A DNA stretch of 64,000 bases from Ariolimax columbianus (GCA_036924085.1 JAVGWX010000001.1:2765603-2829602); one strand, 5' to 3'; numbered from the stretch's first letter, positions 1 to 11,387 are shown. Notes: generated by a model from the letters alone, not told the origin. Translations and numbers: made by a program.

Positions 1-1651
1 ATAGTATAAGTACAAGAAAGTAGATAGTATAAGTACAAGAAAGTAGATAGTACAAGAAAGTAGATAGTACAAGAAAGTAGATAGTACAAGAAAGTAGATA
101 GTACAAGAAAGTAGATAGTACAAGAAAGTAGATAGTATAAGAAAGTAGATAGTACAAGAAAGTAGATAGTACAAGAAAGTAGATAGTATAAGTACAAGAA
201 AGTAGATAGTACAAGAAAGTAGATAGTATAAGAAAGTAGATAGTACAAGAAAGTAGATAGTACAAGAAAGTAGATAGTACAAGAAAGTAGATAGTATAAG
301 AAAGTAGATAGTATAAGTACAAGAAAGTAGATAGTACAAGAAAGTAGATAGTACAAGAAAGTAGATAGTATAAGAAAGTAGATAGTACAAGAAAGTAGAT
401 AGTACAAGAAAGTAGATAGTACAAGAAAGTAGATAGTACAAGAAAGTAGATAGTACAAGAAAGTAGATAGTATAAGTACAAGAAAGTAGATAGTATAAGA
501 AAGTAGATAGTATAAGAAAGTAGATAGTACAAGAAAGTAGATAGTACAAGAAAGTAGATAGTACAAGAAAGTAGATAGTATAAGTACAAGAAAGTAGATA
601 GTACAAGAAAGTAGATAGTACAAGAAAGTAGATAGTATAAGTACAAGAAAGTAGATAGTACAAGAAAGTAGATAGTACAAGAAAGTAGATAGTATAAGAA
701 AGTAGATAGTATAAGTACAAGAAAGTAGATAGTACAAGAAAGTAGATAGTACAAGAAAGTAGATAGTATAAGTACAAGAAAGTAGATAGTACAAGAAAGT
801 AGATAGTACAAGAAAGTAGATAGTATAAGAAAGTAGATAGTACAAGAAAGTAGATAGTACAAGAAAGTAGATAGTACAAGAAAGTAGATAGTACAAGAAA
901 GTAGATAGTATAAGAAAGTAGATAGTATAAGTACAAGAAAGTAGATAGTATAAGAAAGTAGATAGTATAAGTACAAGAAAGTAGATAGTACAAGAAAGTA
1001 GATAGTACAAGAAAGTAGATAGTATAAGTACAAGAAAGTAGATAGTATAAGAAAGTAGATAGTATAAGTACAAGAAAGTAGATAGTACAAGAAAGTAGAT
1101 AGTACAAGAAAGTAGATAGTATAAGTACAAGAAAGTAGATAGTACAAGAAAGTAGATAGTACAAGAAAGTAGATAGTATAAGAAAGTAGATAGTATAAGT
1201 ACAAGAAAGTAGATAGTACAAGAAAGTAGATAGTACAAGAAAGTAGATAGTATAAGTACAAGAAAGTAGATAGTACAAGAAAGTAGATAGTACAAGAAAG
1301 TAGATAGTACAAGAAAGTAGATAGTATAAGAAAGTAGATAGTATAAGTACAAGAAAGTAGATAGTATAAGAAAGTAGATAGTACAAGAAAGTAGATAGTA
1401 TAAGTACAAGAAAGTAGATAGTATAAGTACAAGAAAGTAGATAGTACAAGAAAGTAGATAGTACAAAAAAGTAGATAGTACAAGAAAGTAGATAGTATAA
1501 GTACAAGAAAGTAGATAGTACAAGAAAGTAGATAGTACAAGAAAGTAGATAGTACAAAAAAGTAGATAGTATAAGTACAAGAAAGTAGATAGTATAAGTA
1601 CAAGAAAGTAGATAGTACAAGAAAGTAGATAGTATAAGTACAAGAAAGTAG
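1..1651. repeat. Composite 17/23-bp satellite array
   Basis: About 1.65 kb of uninterrupted tandem repeat that continues off the left edge. The basic unit is 17 bp (agtacaagaaagtagat), with a variant having agtataag instead of agtacaag, and a 23-bp version that carries both starts in series (agtataagtacaag...). The three unit types follow each other in a non-random order; runs such as long-short-short recur. The array ends abruptly at agtagaacgacagg. No coding potential. Confidence 0.97.
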
Positions 1652-1856
1652 AACGACAGGACGAAGTAAATCACTTGGGGCTGTAATGACAAACCGAACA
1701 CAAATGTGATATGCTGTACTGCTTCAGGTTATCTCAATATCAAGCACTGTTATAATGGTGATAACATCATTATTGTATGTCCCAACAACCCACAAACCTT
1801 GTACTAGGCACAACAGTCTACAAACCTGGTACTGGCCACAAGTCCATAAACATTGC
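1652..1856. other. Unique spacer between arrays
   Basis: Nothing recognisable. Short open frames across 1724-2090 come from the neighbouring array and have no coding character. Confidence 0.5.
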
Positions 1857-2045
1857 ACTAGATACAACAGCCCACAAACATGTAACTCCCCAAAACATGG
1901 CACTAGACACAACAGCCCACAAACATGTAACTCCCCAAAACACGGCACTAGACACAACAGCCCACAAACATGTAACTCCCCAAAACACGGCACTAGACAC
2001 AACAGTCCATAAACATTGCACTAGATACAACAGCCCATAAACATA
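1857..2045. repeat. Minisatellite, about 42-bp unit
   Basis: About four copies of a unit containing cactagacacaacagcccac followed by aaacatgtaactccccaaaa. The edge copies are diverged. The unit length is a multiple of three, so it gives several small open frames that are not genes. Confidence 0.9.
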
Positions 2046-3045
2046 TAGCTCCCACAAACATAATGGTGGAACAGTCCCCAAATGGGGCATGATGTTGAAT
2101 ACAAGCGTTACAATGTGTCTTAGACTCTCATACCCAAGCCTCCCGCACCTACAAGAGTGGTGGACCCCATTCTTCCCAGTAACTCAGCTGAAGGTTAGGG
2201 TTTGAACCCGTAGTGGGAAGATAAATGAGATATCGGATGAAGTTCAGGTGAGATCATTTTCCCCCCCCCAGCCAGTTGGGACAGGGGTGAGCCCACTCTC
2301 CCAGTGAAGAGGTGCTAAAGATGGTGATACTGAGCAAGAAAGCACACAGGAAATACAGTATCACACAACTCTCACTCTACACTGACACCCAGTGATGGTA
2401 CCACACCAGACAGGTGCAGCACCTGACCCTGAGCCTCGATAGCTTCATAATTATACAGAGCTAAAGAGGCACTCCAAGCCTGCCACGGAACTCACCTGAT
2501 CATGCAAATATCACAAATGCTATCACAAGAAGTCCACAAACATATTAGTGGACTAACAGTCTTAGAAATGCTTAATGCAAGCTGATCTGTTCAGCAAATA
2601 AATCAATCACAGACAGTCATACGCCAGGACAGACCGTCAATTGAATGTGGGAAATAGATGTGGTCATGAGACACTGAATGATAATGAGCAACATAAGCTG
2701 AGAACACTTTCTGTACAATATGAGAATGTTCACAATAGAATATGAGTATACACGCCTTCTTTATATGGTTTGTATAACATGGGGGTCTGTGTAACAGGAT
2801 AGATTGGTCTTATTGTCTGATCCCCAGAAGAGGCCCCATGTGAACTGATGATAACACTATTTTCCAGTTAAACAAAATATATAACCCAGCAGATGCCAAC
2901 TTGGAAGAAATTATTCTGAATATAAGCAAGTCAAGAGCACCGTAAAATTTCAAATTGGTGTGTCCGAATGATGAAACTACGATCTGACAGGTTCAACATT
3001 AATAAACAAAACATCAAACTTAAATGAAACAATACCCTACCTTCT
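2046..3045. other. Non-coding stretch, no feature recognised
   Basis: Low-complexity and unique sequence, with a short C run near 2264 and a GGGTTTGAACCCG stretch near 2200 that could be a worn tRNA-derived SINE B box. The missing last exon of RALA (minus strand) was looked for here and not found. Confidence 0.4.
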
Positions 3046-3795
3046 TCTTATGCCTCATTGTTTGTTCTAAAACTCCCACTACCAAGTCCTGAAAAGGGCT
3101 TTGCAAGAAGCAGGATGTAGTACAGACCACTGAATGTGTTGTGTCAAGCTTACAGCTTGACTGCGATAGTTCCACCATTCGGTCCGGAACATCAGCATGG
3201 CATTCTTTGGGTACCAGTTAGCCTTCCCTGTCTTCTCCTTAGCCAGTCTGGGTACCAGTTAGCCTTCCCTGTCTTCTCCTTAGCCAGTCTGGGTACCAGT
3301 TAGCCTTCCCTCTCCGATCCCTTCTCCTTAGCCAGTTTGGGTACCAGTTAGCCTTCCCTTTTTGATCACTTCTCCTTAGCCAGCCTGCTGCCCTGCTATC
3401 CAGGATCACCAAATGGAGGTGGGCCTTGGCAGCTCCGGGTATTAGTCCTGATGCTGTCAGTCAACTTTGTTAGCCTTTCCTTTTTGATCCCTTCTCCTTA
3501 GCCAGTCTGGGTACCGGTTAACCTTCCCTCTCCGATCCCTTCTCCTTAGCCAGTCTGGGTACCAGTTAGCCTTTCCTTTTTGATCCCTTCTCCTTAGTCA
3601 GTCTGGGTACCAGTTAGCCTTTCCTTTTTGATCCCTTCTCCTTAGCCAGTTTGGGTACCAGTTAGCCTTCCCTTTTTGATCACTTCTCCTTAGCCAGCCT
3701 GCTGCCCTGCTATCCAGGATCACCAAATGGAGGTGGGCCTTGGCAGCTCCGGGTATTAGTCCTGATGCTGTCAGTCAACTTTGGGTGGCTCACTG
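3046..3795. repeat. Dispersed repeat family copy with internal tandem expansion
   Basis: The left part (about 3046-3190) matches the dispersed family also seen at 26.3, 30.0, 41.6, 49.2 and 54.2 kb (ctcccactaccaagtcctga, then agcttgactgcgata). The part with gatcccttctccttagccag is present once in the full copies at 26.3 and 54.2 kb. Here it is multiplied into a tandem block of about 47-bp units (3196-3380 and 3470-3690). A longer block (ccaggatcaccaaatggagg to the ttagtcctgatgctgtcag region) is itself duplicated, at about 3379-3466 and 3691-3783. This is a minisatellite formed from transposable-element sequence. Confidence 0.8.
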
Positions 3796-3835
3796 CTACA
3801 GCTCATGCATTGCTCAGCATCTTGATCCCAAGAGC

Positions 3836-3995
3836 CTACCAAAACATCATGCTTGAATGAAACAGCAGCCTACCAAAACATCATGCTTGAATGAAACAGC
3901 AGCCTACCAAAACATCATGCTTGAATGAAACAGCAGCCTACCAAAACATCATGCTTGAATGAAACAGCAGCCTACCAAAACATCATGCTTGAATG
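3836..3995. repeat. Minisatellite, 34-bp unit
   Basis: About 4.6 copies of a 34-bp unit (ccaaaacatcatgcttgaat plus gaaacagcagccta). A further piece of the unit appears at 4131-4155 on the far side of the SINE, so the SINE split the array. Confidence 0.95.
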
Positions 3996-4130
3996 AATGA
4001 AACGTGGGGACGGCGTGGGCTAGTGGTTAAGTGACACGGCTCACAACCAGGAGGTGCTGGGTTCGATCCCCAACGCACACCGCCTTGGGGAATAGAGAAA
4101 TAAGGCGAACGCAAACAAAACAAAAAAAAA
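3996..4130 (+). mobile_element. tRNA-derived SINE, inserted in the 34-bp array
   Basis: The tRNA-like head has an A-box-like ggctagtggttaag (about 4018-4031) and a clear B box gggttcgatccc at 4059-4070. It is followed by caccgccttggggaatag, ataaggcgaac and an A-rich tail. A second member lies at 44343-44610. The head lacks a full tRNA fold, so it is a SINE and not a tRNA gene. A short gaatgaa-type repeat on both sides looks like a target-site duplication, although the array unit itself contains it. Confidence 0.85.
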
Positions 4131-4457
4131 GAATGAATTAAACAGCAGCCTACCAACTTTCACCATGATGGCAGTCTAAACCTGTTACTTTCTGAATGAA
4201 GATGAAATGACCCATATGTTGGTACTCCATAAGCAAAAAGTGAACTTATTTTCTTTGGCTAGAAAAGAGCTAACAGTTCTAGAAATCACAAGTCTTCTGA
4301 CACCAAGGTCGACAAATTGCTTAACAACAACTTCTAGTCAATGTGTGTCCAACCAGCCATATTCTACCCCATAGTAAAGCAGGAATCAATCATTCTAAAA
4401 ATAAACAACAGAATTATGACGTGCACACAAGAGATAGAAATAAACAAGCTAACCTAC

Positions 4458-4632
4458 CTTATCAACATTGGCCCTAGTTTTGGCAGATGTCTCTATATAG
4501 CTAACTTTCCACTCCTGAGCTCGCCTGGTAGCCTCCTCCACACTGACCTGCCTGTGCTCTGCCAAATCAACCATGTTGCCCACCAGTAAAAAAGGAATGT
4601 TCTCATCATTTTTGACTCTCAGTATCTGCTCC
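4458..4632 (-). CDS. RALA: RALA third coding exon (G4/G5 motifs)
   Basis: One base plus 58 codons. The acceptor is TAG before 4632 and the donor GTAGGT at 4457-4452. Encodes [19 protein letters not shown], then N-M-V-D at residues 125-128 where the family has NKxD, then RQVSVEEA and the G5 motif ETSAK at 153-157, ending TRANVDK. The Met codon is at 4572-4574; canonical Lys would differ by one base (AAG versus ATG). NKxD reads the guanine base, so a real change would be expected to weaken nucleotide specificity. A sequencing error or polymorphism is equally possible. The next exon, expected to begin V-F-F/Y-D-L-M-R, is not in the window. Confidence 0.94.
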
Positions 4633-5029
4633 CTAGAGGTTGCATACAAATAAAGCCATACATCACTAGCTCAATTAAAGCATTCAAGATAATTGTTTGT
4701 TTGTGTCTTATACTGTTTGGACACAATAACTTCTCAGTCAGGCTAATATTAGTGATGTTTTCAGTACACAATAATCTGGGATGTTGGAAGACGACTACAG
4801 GCAAATGTTTGGAACCAATAAGGTAAAAGTTTATCGAGCTGTAGTGCTAATTACTGTTCTGCATGCATACGAAATATCAACAGTGTTTAGTAGACAGCCA
4901 GCAGCCAGGCAGCTAAATTGTTTCCATGAGCTATCTCCACAAACTGCTCAGAATTAGATGACAGAACAAAGTACCAACTTTGAAATTTTCAACAGGTAAA
5001 ACATGATGTACATCCACTTGCTTCTTCAA

Positions 5030-5450
5030 AGAGCCCAGATAAGATGCGACATTACATGTGGGATGAACACTTTCCTAAGCAGCTGCTGTATGATGAGCTG
5101 AGAAATGGCATATGCTTGTCAAGAAGCCTACAGACTCCTGAAAAATGTCTCTGAACAGCCTCAACATTGATGTCACCTTATGGGAGATGCTTGTACACAG
5201 TGTTAATTTTGCCTAACATCTCACAAGGTGCTCAAATTGCAGAGCAGAATATCATTGCTGAGGCTGAGAGAATGTGAGCTGCACAAAAGAATAGAACGAA
5301 TGCCGACCTGATGGTTGACGCCTTACATATGTGTGCCTTGAGCAACAGAGTCTGTCCTAGCAGGAATGGACTTTTACAGATATATGAGATCACAAGCCTG
5401 ATGCTGTTATCATCTTTATGTCTAATGGTAAACTACTACTATTAGTGGTG
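5030..5450 (+). pseudogene. LINE 3' end: RT C-terminus with terminal zinc finger
   Basis: Broken reading frame in RALA intron 2. Recognisable pieces: HYMWDEHFPKQLLYDELRNG (the GHVVRM...LLYGEL region downstream of RT in many invertebrate LINEs), then IAEAER, then HMCALSNRVCPSRNGLL, which matches the C-x2-C-N/G-R-x-C-x-S/A-R-I-G-L terminal zinc finger of these ORFs. Stops and frameshifts make it a relic. The same terminal finger is the source of the 78-bp array at 31.2 kb. Confidence 0.7.
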
Positions 5451-5577
5451 AGTATCATCAGACTCTCTTAACACTGCTCTATTGTTTGTAAGACAAGTTC
5501 AGCCTTGAACTTCAACTCTTGTGTAAAGTAACAGCTTTTACCATTTACCCATGGAAATATATTTTTCTTTCTACATG

Positions 5578-5815
5578 CAGAGCCGCTTAGCGCAGTGTGT
5601 TAGCGCGCTGGCTTCGTATCTGAGTGGTCCTGGGCTCATTCCCCAGTTGAGGCAGTAGTGTTTTTTCAGACCGCAATGGCTCCCGGGTCGACCCAGCATT
5701 AAATGGGTACCGGTTCAGTCCGGGAAGTAAAAGCGGCGAGGGAGAGGAGATGGCTACCGCCCTCATATAGCCGAGCCTATACGGCAGTAATGCTATGGGT
5801 TACTTTACTACATGC
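5578..5815 (+). mobile_element. tRNA-derived SINE, about 235 bp
   Basis: The head gccgcttagcgcagtgtgtt is followed by agcgcgctggcttcgtatct and a B-box-like ctgggctcattcccc. The body includes ttttttcagaccgcaatggc, aaatgggtaccggttcag and gagatggctaccgccctcat, and it ends in atgctatgggttactttac. The same element is present in opposite orientation at 16008-16232, and a body fragment lies at about 54555-54605. Confidence 0.85.
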
Positions 5816-6130
5816 AGACATTTTTTAAAGACATAATTTTTCTAGGAGCGTAATATAACAATTCTGATCAAGATTTCTCTTCAAGCCTAATATAACAATT
5901 CTGATCAACATTTCTGCTCAAACTGAATCACCGTTTGCACGCTATGACGAAGAACAAACTACAGCCAGGAGATTAGATGGTCCTAATTTACATCATTTTC
6001 AAAACATGATAGCAAACAATACAGTTAAACGACAATTGTAGTGCATTAATAAGTCCAGTTCAAAAATGGCAGTCATTAAGTGTACATGCCAGTATGTCTG
6101 TGACTTTCTCCCATCTCTTTCCAGGTTATT

Positions 6131-8637
6131 CTCAGCCAAATGTCTCAGCTAGAGCATGGTTCCCTCTCAGCTAGAGCATGGTTCCCTCTCAGCTAGAGCA
6201 TGGTTCCCTCTCAGCTAGAGCATGGTTCCCTCTCAGCTAGAGCATGGTTCCCTCTCAGCTAGAGCATGGTTCCCTCTCAACTAGAGCATGGTTCCCTCTC
6301 AACTAGAGCATGGTTCCTCTCAGCTAGAGCATGGTTCCCTCTCAGCTAGAGCATGGGTCCCTCTCAGCTAGAGCATGGTTCCCTCTCAGCTAGAGCATGG
6401 GTCCCTCTCAGCTAGAGCATGGGTCCCTCTCAGCTAGAGCATGGTTCCCTCTCAGCTAGAACATGGTTCCCTCTCAGCCCAATGTCTCAGCTAGAGCATG
6501 GTTCCCTCTCAGCTAGAGCATGGTTCCCTCTCAGCTAGAGCATGGTTCCCTCTCAGCTAGAGCATGGTTCCCTCTCAACTAGAGCATGGTTCCCTCTCAA
6601 CTAGAGCATGGTTCCTCTCAGCTAGAGCATGGTTCCCTCTCAGCTAGAGCATGGGTCCCTCTCAGCTAGAGCATGGGTCCCTCTCAGCTAGAGCATGGGT
6701 CCCTCTCAGCTAGAGCATGGTTCCCTCTCAGCTAGAACATGGTTCCCTCTCAGCCCAATGTCTCAGCTAGAGCATGGTTCCCTCTCAGCTAGAGCATGGT
6801 TCCCTCTCAGCTAGAGCATGGTTCCCTCTCAGCCCAATGTCTCAGCTAGAGCATGGTTCCCTCTCAGCTAGAACATGGTTCCCTCTCAGCCCAATGTCTC
6901 AGCTAGAGCATGGTTCCCTCTCAGCCCAATGTCTCAGCTAGAGCATGGTTCCCTCTCAGCCCAATGTCTCAGCTAGAGCATGGTTCCCTCTCAGCCCAAT
7001 GTCTCAGCTAGAGCATGGTTCCCTCTCAGCCCAATGTCTCAGCTAGAGCATGGTTCCCTCTCAACTAGAGCACGGTTCCCTCTCAGCTAGAGCATGGTTC
7101 CCTCTCAGCTAGAGCATGGTTCCCTCTCAGCTAGAGCATGGTTCCCTCTCAGCTAGAGCATGGTTCCCTCTCAACTTGAGCATGGTTCCCTCTCAGCTAG
7201 AGCATGGTTCCCTCTCCGCTAGAGCATGGTTCCCTCTCAACTAGAGCATGGTTCCCTCTCAGCTAGAACATGGTTCCCTCTCAACTAGAGCATGGTTCCC
7301 TCTCAGCTAGAGCATGGTTCCCTCTCAACTAGAGCATGGTTACCTCTCCGCTAGAGCATGGTTCCCTCTCAACTAGAGCATGGTTCCCTCTCCGCTAGAG
7401 CATGGTTCCCTCTCAACTAGAGCATGGTTCCCTCTCAGCTAGAGCATGGTTCCCTCTCAGCTAGAGCATGGTTCCCTCTCAGCTAGAGCATGGTTCCCTC
7501 TCAGCTAGAGCATGGTTCCCTCTCAACTAGAGCATGGTTCCCTCTCAGCTAGAGCATGGTTCCCTCTCAGCTAGAGCATGGTTCCCTCTCAACTTGAGCA
7601 TGGTTCCCTCTCAACTTGAGCATGGTTCCCTCTCAGCTAGAGCATGGTTCCCTCTCAACTAGAGCATGGTTCCCTCTCAGCTAGAGCATGGTTCCCTCTC
7701 AGCTAGAGCATGGTTCCCTCTCAGCTAGAGCATGGTTCCCTCTCAGCTAGAGCATGGTTCCCTCTCAGCTAGAGCATGGTTCCCTCTCAGCTAGAGCATG
7801 GTTCCCTCTCAGCTAGAGCATGGTTCCCTCTCCGCTAGAGCATGGTTCCCTCTCAGCTAGAGCATGGTTCCCTCTCCGCTAGAGCATGGTTCCCTCTCAA
7901 CTAGAGCATGGTTCCCTCTCAGCTAGAGCATGGTTCCCTCTCCGCTAGAGCATGGTTCCCTCTCAACTAGAGCATGGTTCCCTCTCAGCTAGAACATGGT
8001 TCCCTCTCAACTAGAGCATGGTTCCCTCTCAACTTGAGCATGGTTACCTCTCAGCTAGAGCATGGTTCCCTCTCAACTAGAGCATGGTTCCCTCTCAGCT
8101 AGAGCATGGTTCCCTCTCAGCTAGAGCATGGTTCCCTCTCAGCTAGAGCATGGTTCCCTCTCAACTAGAGCATGGTTCCCTCTCAGCTAGAGCATGGTTC
8201 CCTCTCCGCTAGAGCATGGTTCCCTCTCAACTAGAGCATGGTTCCCTCTCAGCTAGAACATGGTTCCCTCTCAACTAGAGCATGGTTCCCTCTCAACTTG
8301 AGCATGGTTACCTCTCAGCTAGAGCATGGTTCCCTCTCAACTAGAGCATGGTTCCCTCTCAACTAGAGCATGGTTCCCTCTCAACTTGAGCATGGTTCCC
8401 TCTCAGCTAGAGCATGGTTCCCTCTCAACTAGAGCATGGTTCCCTCTCAACTTGAGCATGGTTACCTCTCAGCTAGAGCATGGTTCCCTCTCAACTAGAG
8501 CATGGTTCCCTCTCAACTAGAGCATGGTTCCCTCTCAACTTGAGCATGGTTCCCTCTCAGCTAGAGCATGGTTCCCTCTCAACTAGAGCATGGTTCCCTC
8601 TCAGCCCAATGTCTCAACTAGAGCATGGTTCCCTTAG
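6131..8637. repeat. Minisatellite, 22-bp unit, about 114 copies
   Basis: Long array in RALA intron 2. The unit is ctctcagctagagcatggtt plus cc. Variants include caact for cagct, ttgag for tagag, tccgct, gggtcc and one-base deletions. A shorter module, ctctcagcccaatgt, interrupts the array at several places (first near 6470). Blocks of variant units are repeated at a larger scale, for example the run ending in the aacttgagcatggttacctc variant recurs at about 8035, 8300 and 8450. Open frames made of MVPSQLEHGSLSTRAWFPLN repeats are artefacts of the array. Confidence 0.98.
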
Positions 8638-9259
8638 TGTATGTCTAATCTATCTTGACATGTTTATTTCGGCTCCTATTAATCTTCATGTTCCCAAGTC
8701 AGTGATGAATTTCTTATGGACCTGAATGTTTTCATGTTTGTCCCTATACCGGAATGACATACCGACTTCATGGGCACACTCAACAAAAATTTAACAGGTG
8801 AAGGCTCAGAGACTGCACCGAGACACAAACAAAACAAATGTTGCGGCCACAAGGTCTTTGTCAGGGACCAACAACCAATGAAAACTCCTAACAATTCTCA
8901 ATTGCCACAATGTGAGTTTTATTTTGTTTCTGTCCCAGTGCAGTTTCTCAGCCTTTACCTATATCTTTTATCGACTATTGGCCTTCAGCAATACGGCAGC
9001 TTTGATTCATTTATTCTGCATGGGCACATCACAACTAAGATAGTGGATATAGGAAATGTGTGCAGTCATCAGAGAAACCTTGAATTTGTATCTGAGTCCA
9101 TCGAGGGCGGAAGGGTGGAAGTGTTTATCAAATGGGTAAGCAGCTATGTAAAACTCAACTAGAAATAGCTCAATGCTGCTATTCATGATAAACTAAGGCA
9201 GCAGAGAAAATGTGCTCTTTATTAAGCACACTGGTTGTGGAAAAAGACGGTACACATAC
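8638..9259. other. RALA intron sequence; plus-strand open frame of unknown meaning
   Basis: A 130-codon plus-strand frame (8770-9162) lies antisense within the RALA intron. It has no recognised domain, signal or membrane segment, and its first half is low in coding character. Probably chance; recorded because it is longer than most random frames here. Confidence 0.3.
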
Positions 9260-9468
9260 CTGAAGTCTTGTGTTGCTTGAAACGATTCTTGCTCTTTTAT
9301 AGAAAAAACACAGAGGAAACCCTCCCCACTTCGGAAATAATTGTCACGAATTGCTGCATAATCTTCTTGTCCTGCTGTGTCTAGAATGTCTATCTGAACC
9401 TCTTCTCCATCGAGCACAACTTTTTTGCGATATGAGTCTGCTTTAGTGGGTTCGTAGTCTTCGACAAA
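9260..9468 (-). CDS. RALA: RALA second coding exon (effector loop, DxxG)
   Basis: 69 codons plus two bases. Encodes [16 protein letters not shown] (residues 37-52), the Ral effector/switch I region, and the G3 motif DTAGQE at residues 66-71, then the switch II stretch [16 protein letters not shown]. The acceptor is CAG before 9468 and the donor GTATGT at 9259-9254. Sequence identity to vertebrate RalA is very high by eye across this exon. Confidence 0.96.
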
Positions 9469-9726
9469 CTGGCAATACAAATACATAAAGTGATAAAGAG
9501 ACTCAGGCAAATAAAATGAGATGCCAATTTACATTCAATATAGAATGCTTTTCTCTATTTGAAAATGAATAGTAAAAAAGATCTTAAATGTTCTTCAAAA
9601 TCCATGTCAAACATTTCATTTTACTCATATATATATATATAAAATTAATTAAATTAAGCAGTCATGCATAAATAAATAAACAAAAGATATGTCAGGTACT
9701 GGTGCCCACTTGAGAATAAGACTAAC
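9469..9726 (-). other. RALA intron 1 (between coding exons)
   Basis: A 258-bp intron, AT-rich, with a short TA microsatellite at about 9627-9642. Confidence 0.9.
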
Positions 9727-9857
9727 CTCATCGTACATGAACTGCAGGGTTAAAGCTGACTTTCCAACACCTCCACTTCCCACCATGATAACTTTGTGTA
9801 TAACAGCTGGCTGCTGAGTTTTGGCTTTTGACATGGCAGCAAGTTTGTCAAGATAAA
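9727..9857 (-). CDS. RALA: RALA first coding exon (start codon, P-loop)
   Basis: The coding part is 9834-9727 (36 codons). It starts [18 protein letters not shown] and carries the G1/P-loop GSGGVGKS at residues 19-26, ending [10 protein letters not shown]. The N-terminal extension before the Ras core is typical of Ral, as is the core match [20 protein letters not shown]. The minus-strand donor is GTTAGT at 9726-9721. The bases 9835-9857 are 5' UTR, bounded by a CAG acceptor after a T-rich run. The first in-frame ATG was chosen because it gives the usual short Ral N-terminus. Confidence 0.95.
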
Positions 9858-11150
9858 CTGAAATATGAACATTTTTTTTAAAAAACGAGATGACAAAATT
9901 GTCAATGCTTACTTAACTGATTCAATATGGAGAGACAATACCAATTACAACTGCGTGGGCATTTTTTTTTTTAAACTGATGAGCTAACACATTGGCTTTG
10001 GTGACTGTGTACACAAATTCACATATTTTCTCATTTCAAGTTGTCCTGAAGGGAGTTTAGGTCTTTTATTTTTCATTTCAAGAGGAGTTTCTTCAGACAT
10101 TATGGATTCATTGCAAGAATGTGGGGTATTTTCATACTTGAAGGATTGAAACAAGTTGTTGTAGGCATGAATCATTATTCTTCATCCAGCACTAAGAGAG
10201 ATTCTGTGATCGCTAATGGTAATGATGACAAAGATGTTGATCATTCTGATAGTTTCAGTATTCTTGTCTAGAAGTGTTAGTGCCTGGTCGAGCAATCAAA
10301 GTGATTTCTCCCGATGAGGGGACAGTGCCCTCTATTTTCACAATCAATGGCCGTAAAAGTCTACACAAAAACATGTTTTCAACTTTACCATTTAACAGTT
10401 CATAATTCTGGATAGTGATGCTATAGAGTGTATAATATCAATCAATCAATACCTGTCAGCTCCCTGTAGAGCATAGACCTAAAACAAATACATCTCATGT
10501 CTTCCTGTATGATGCCATAGTTTCCACATCGTTCCTGTCACATTTATGTTGGTCACAAACTCTCTTCTCTATGAGTGATTAGGTATGCCATATCTGTCTT
10601 GTTCTTTCCCCCAGTTCTACATTAGGGACGTTACCATTCCCTTTTACCCTCCCAATTAAATGTCACAAAGCCATACAATAGGACAGACTGTACATTGGAG
10701 TTGCAGATTTGTATTTTTGTGGTGGGCTTAATTAATTTCTATTGGTTTCTAGAAATCCCTTAACACAACGAAATTTGATCTGAATATGTGCTTCCTACTT
10801 TGTCTATATTGCTACTGCGACAGTGTCTCAGTTATGTGACAGATGTGGCATTCGGGGATCTTGACAAGCTCCCAATCATAATCCCGAACCAACTTACAGC
10901 TTGCCCCTGAAGGCTAACAGTAACTTAGAATTGGAAACTAATTTTAGCTGGACGTTGAGCAAATTGATAGTACAATACGGAGGACGGTTTAGACAGAGGT
11001 ACACCAGGCATTTTTAACAAAGCCGGTCTGGCTTTTCATTGTCTGAAAATCGAGTCATAGGAAAGTTGGATGGTCAGAATGACTTTTGTTATTAGGGAGG
11101 AAGACTAACCTCTGGTCAGGTAAAATATACTGATCAGACATGTTAGTCAG
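9858..11150. other. Intergenic or RALA 5' intron, nothing firm
   Basis: AT-rich sequence without a recognised gene. A 63-codon minus-strand frame at 9984-10175 has no recognised family. Confidence 0.4.
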
Positions 11151-11310
11151 GGTCTGGCAATACATACTGGCCAAGACCCTCACCTCAGCTTCCTAGTAGC
11201 TCTCCCTGGAGACGGGCTGTTTTCATGACAGTCTGGTTAACGAGGTGAGTGATCGACGTGATCCCCCATTAGAAGTGGGTGACACGCAGATGTAGGCAAG
11301 CATAGCATAA
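11150..11310 (+). repeat. Dispersed repeat, family of ccctggagacgggctgtttt
   Basis: Shares ccctggagacgggctgtttt, then gacgtgatccccc and acgcagatgtaggcaagcat, with 45500-45640 in the same orientation. The reverse complement is at about 15170-15400 and 28910-29100. No coding domain was recognised. Confidence 0.7.
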
Positions 11311-11324
11311 TCGACAATTATTTA

Positions 11325-11335
11325 TATATAAATAT

Positions 11336-11387
<52 letters not shown>

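Larger units (their letters stand above)
4458..9857 (-). other. RALA: RALA gene span, partial at its 3' end
   Basis: Three coding exons in frame with consensus splice sites encode residues 1-164 of a Ral-family small GTPase, a membrane-attached switch that in other animals acts through the exocyst (Sec5, Exo84) and RalBP1. The intron phases agree: phase 0 after the first exon, phase 2 after the second, phase 0 after the third. A splice acceptor 23 bases before the start codon (exon edge at 9857) shows that the 5' UTR is split, so transcription begins further right, possibly near the MED1 promoter. The C-terminal exon, with the polybasic stretch and CAAX box, was not found between 1 and 4457 and should lie to the left. 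The second intron holds a LINE 3' end, a SINE and a 22-bp minisatellite. Confidence 0.95.

Noticed and set aside
3996..4130. tRNA gene
   Set aside because: A and B boxes are present but no complete cloverleaf could be drawn; a shared tail and A-rich end make it a SINE.
8770..9162. 130-codon plus-strand frame in a RALA intron
   Set aside because: No recognised domain, antisense to an intron, and begins in low-quality sequence; kept only as a note.
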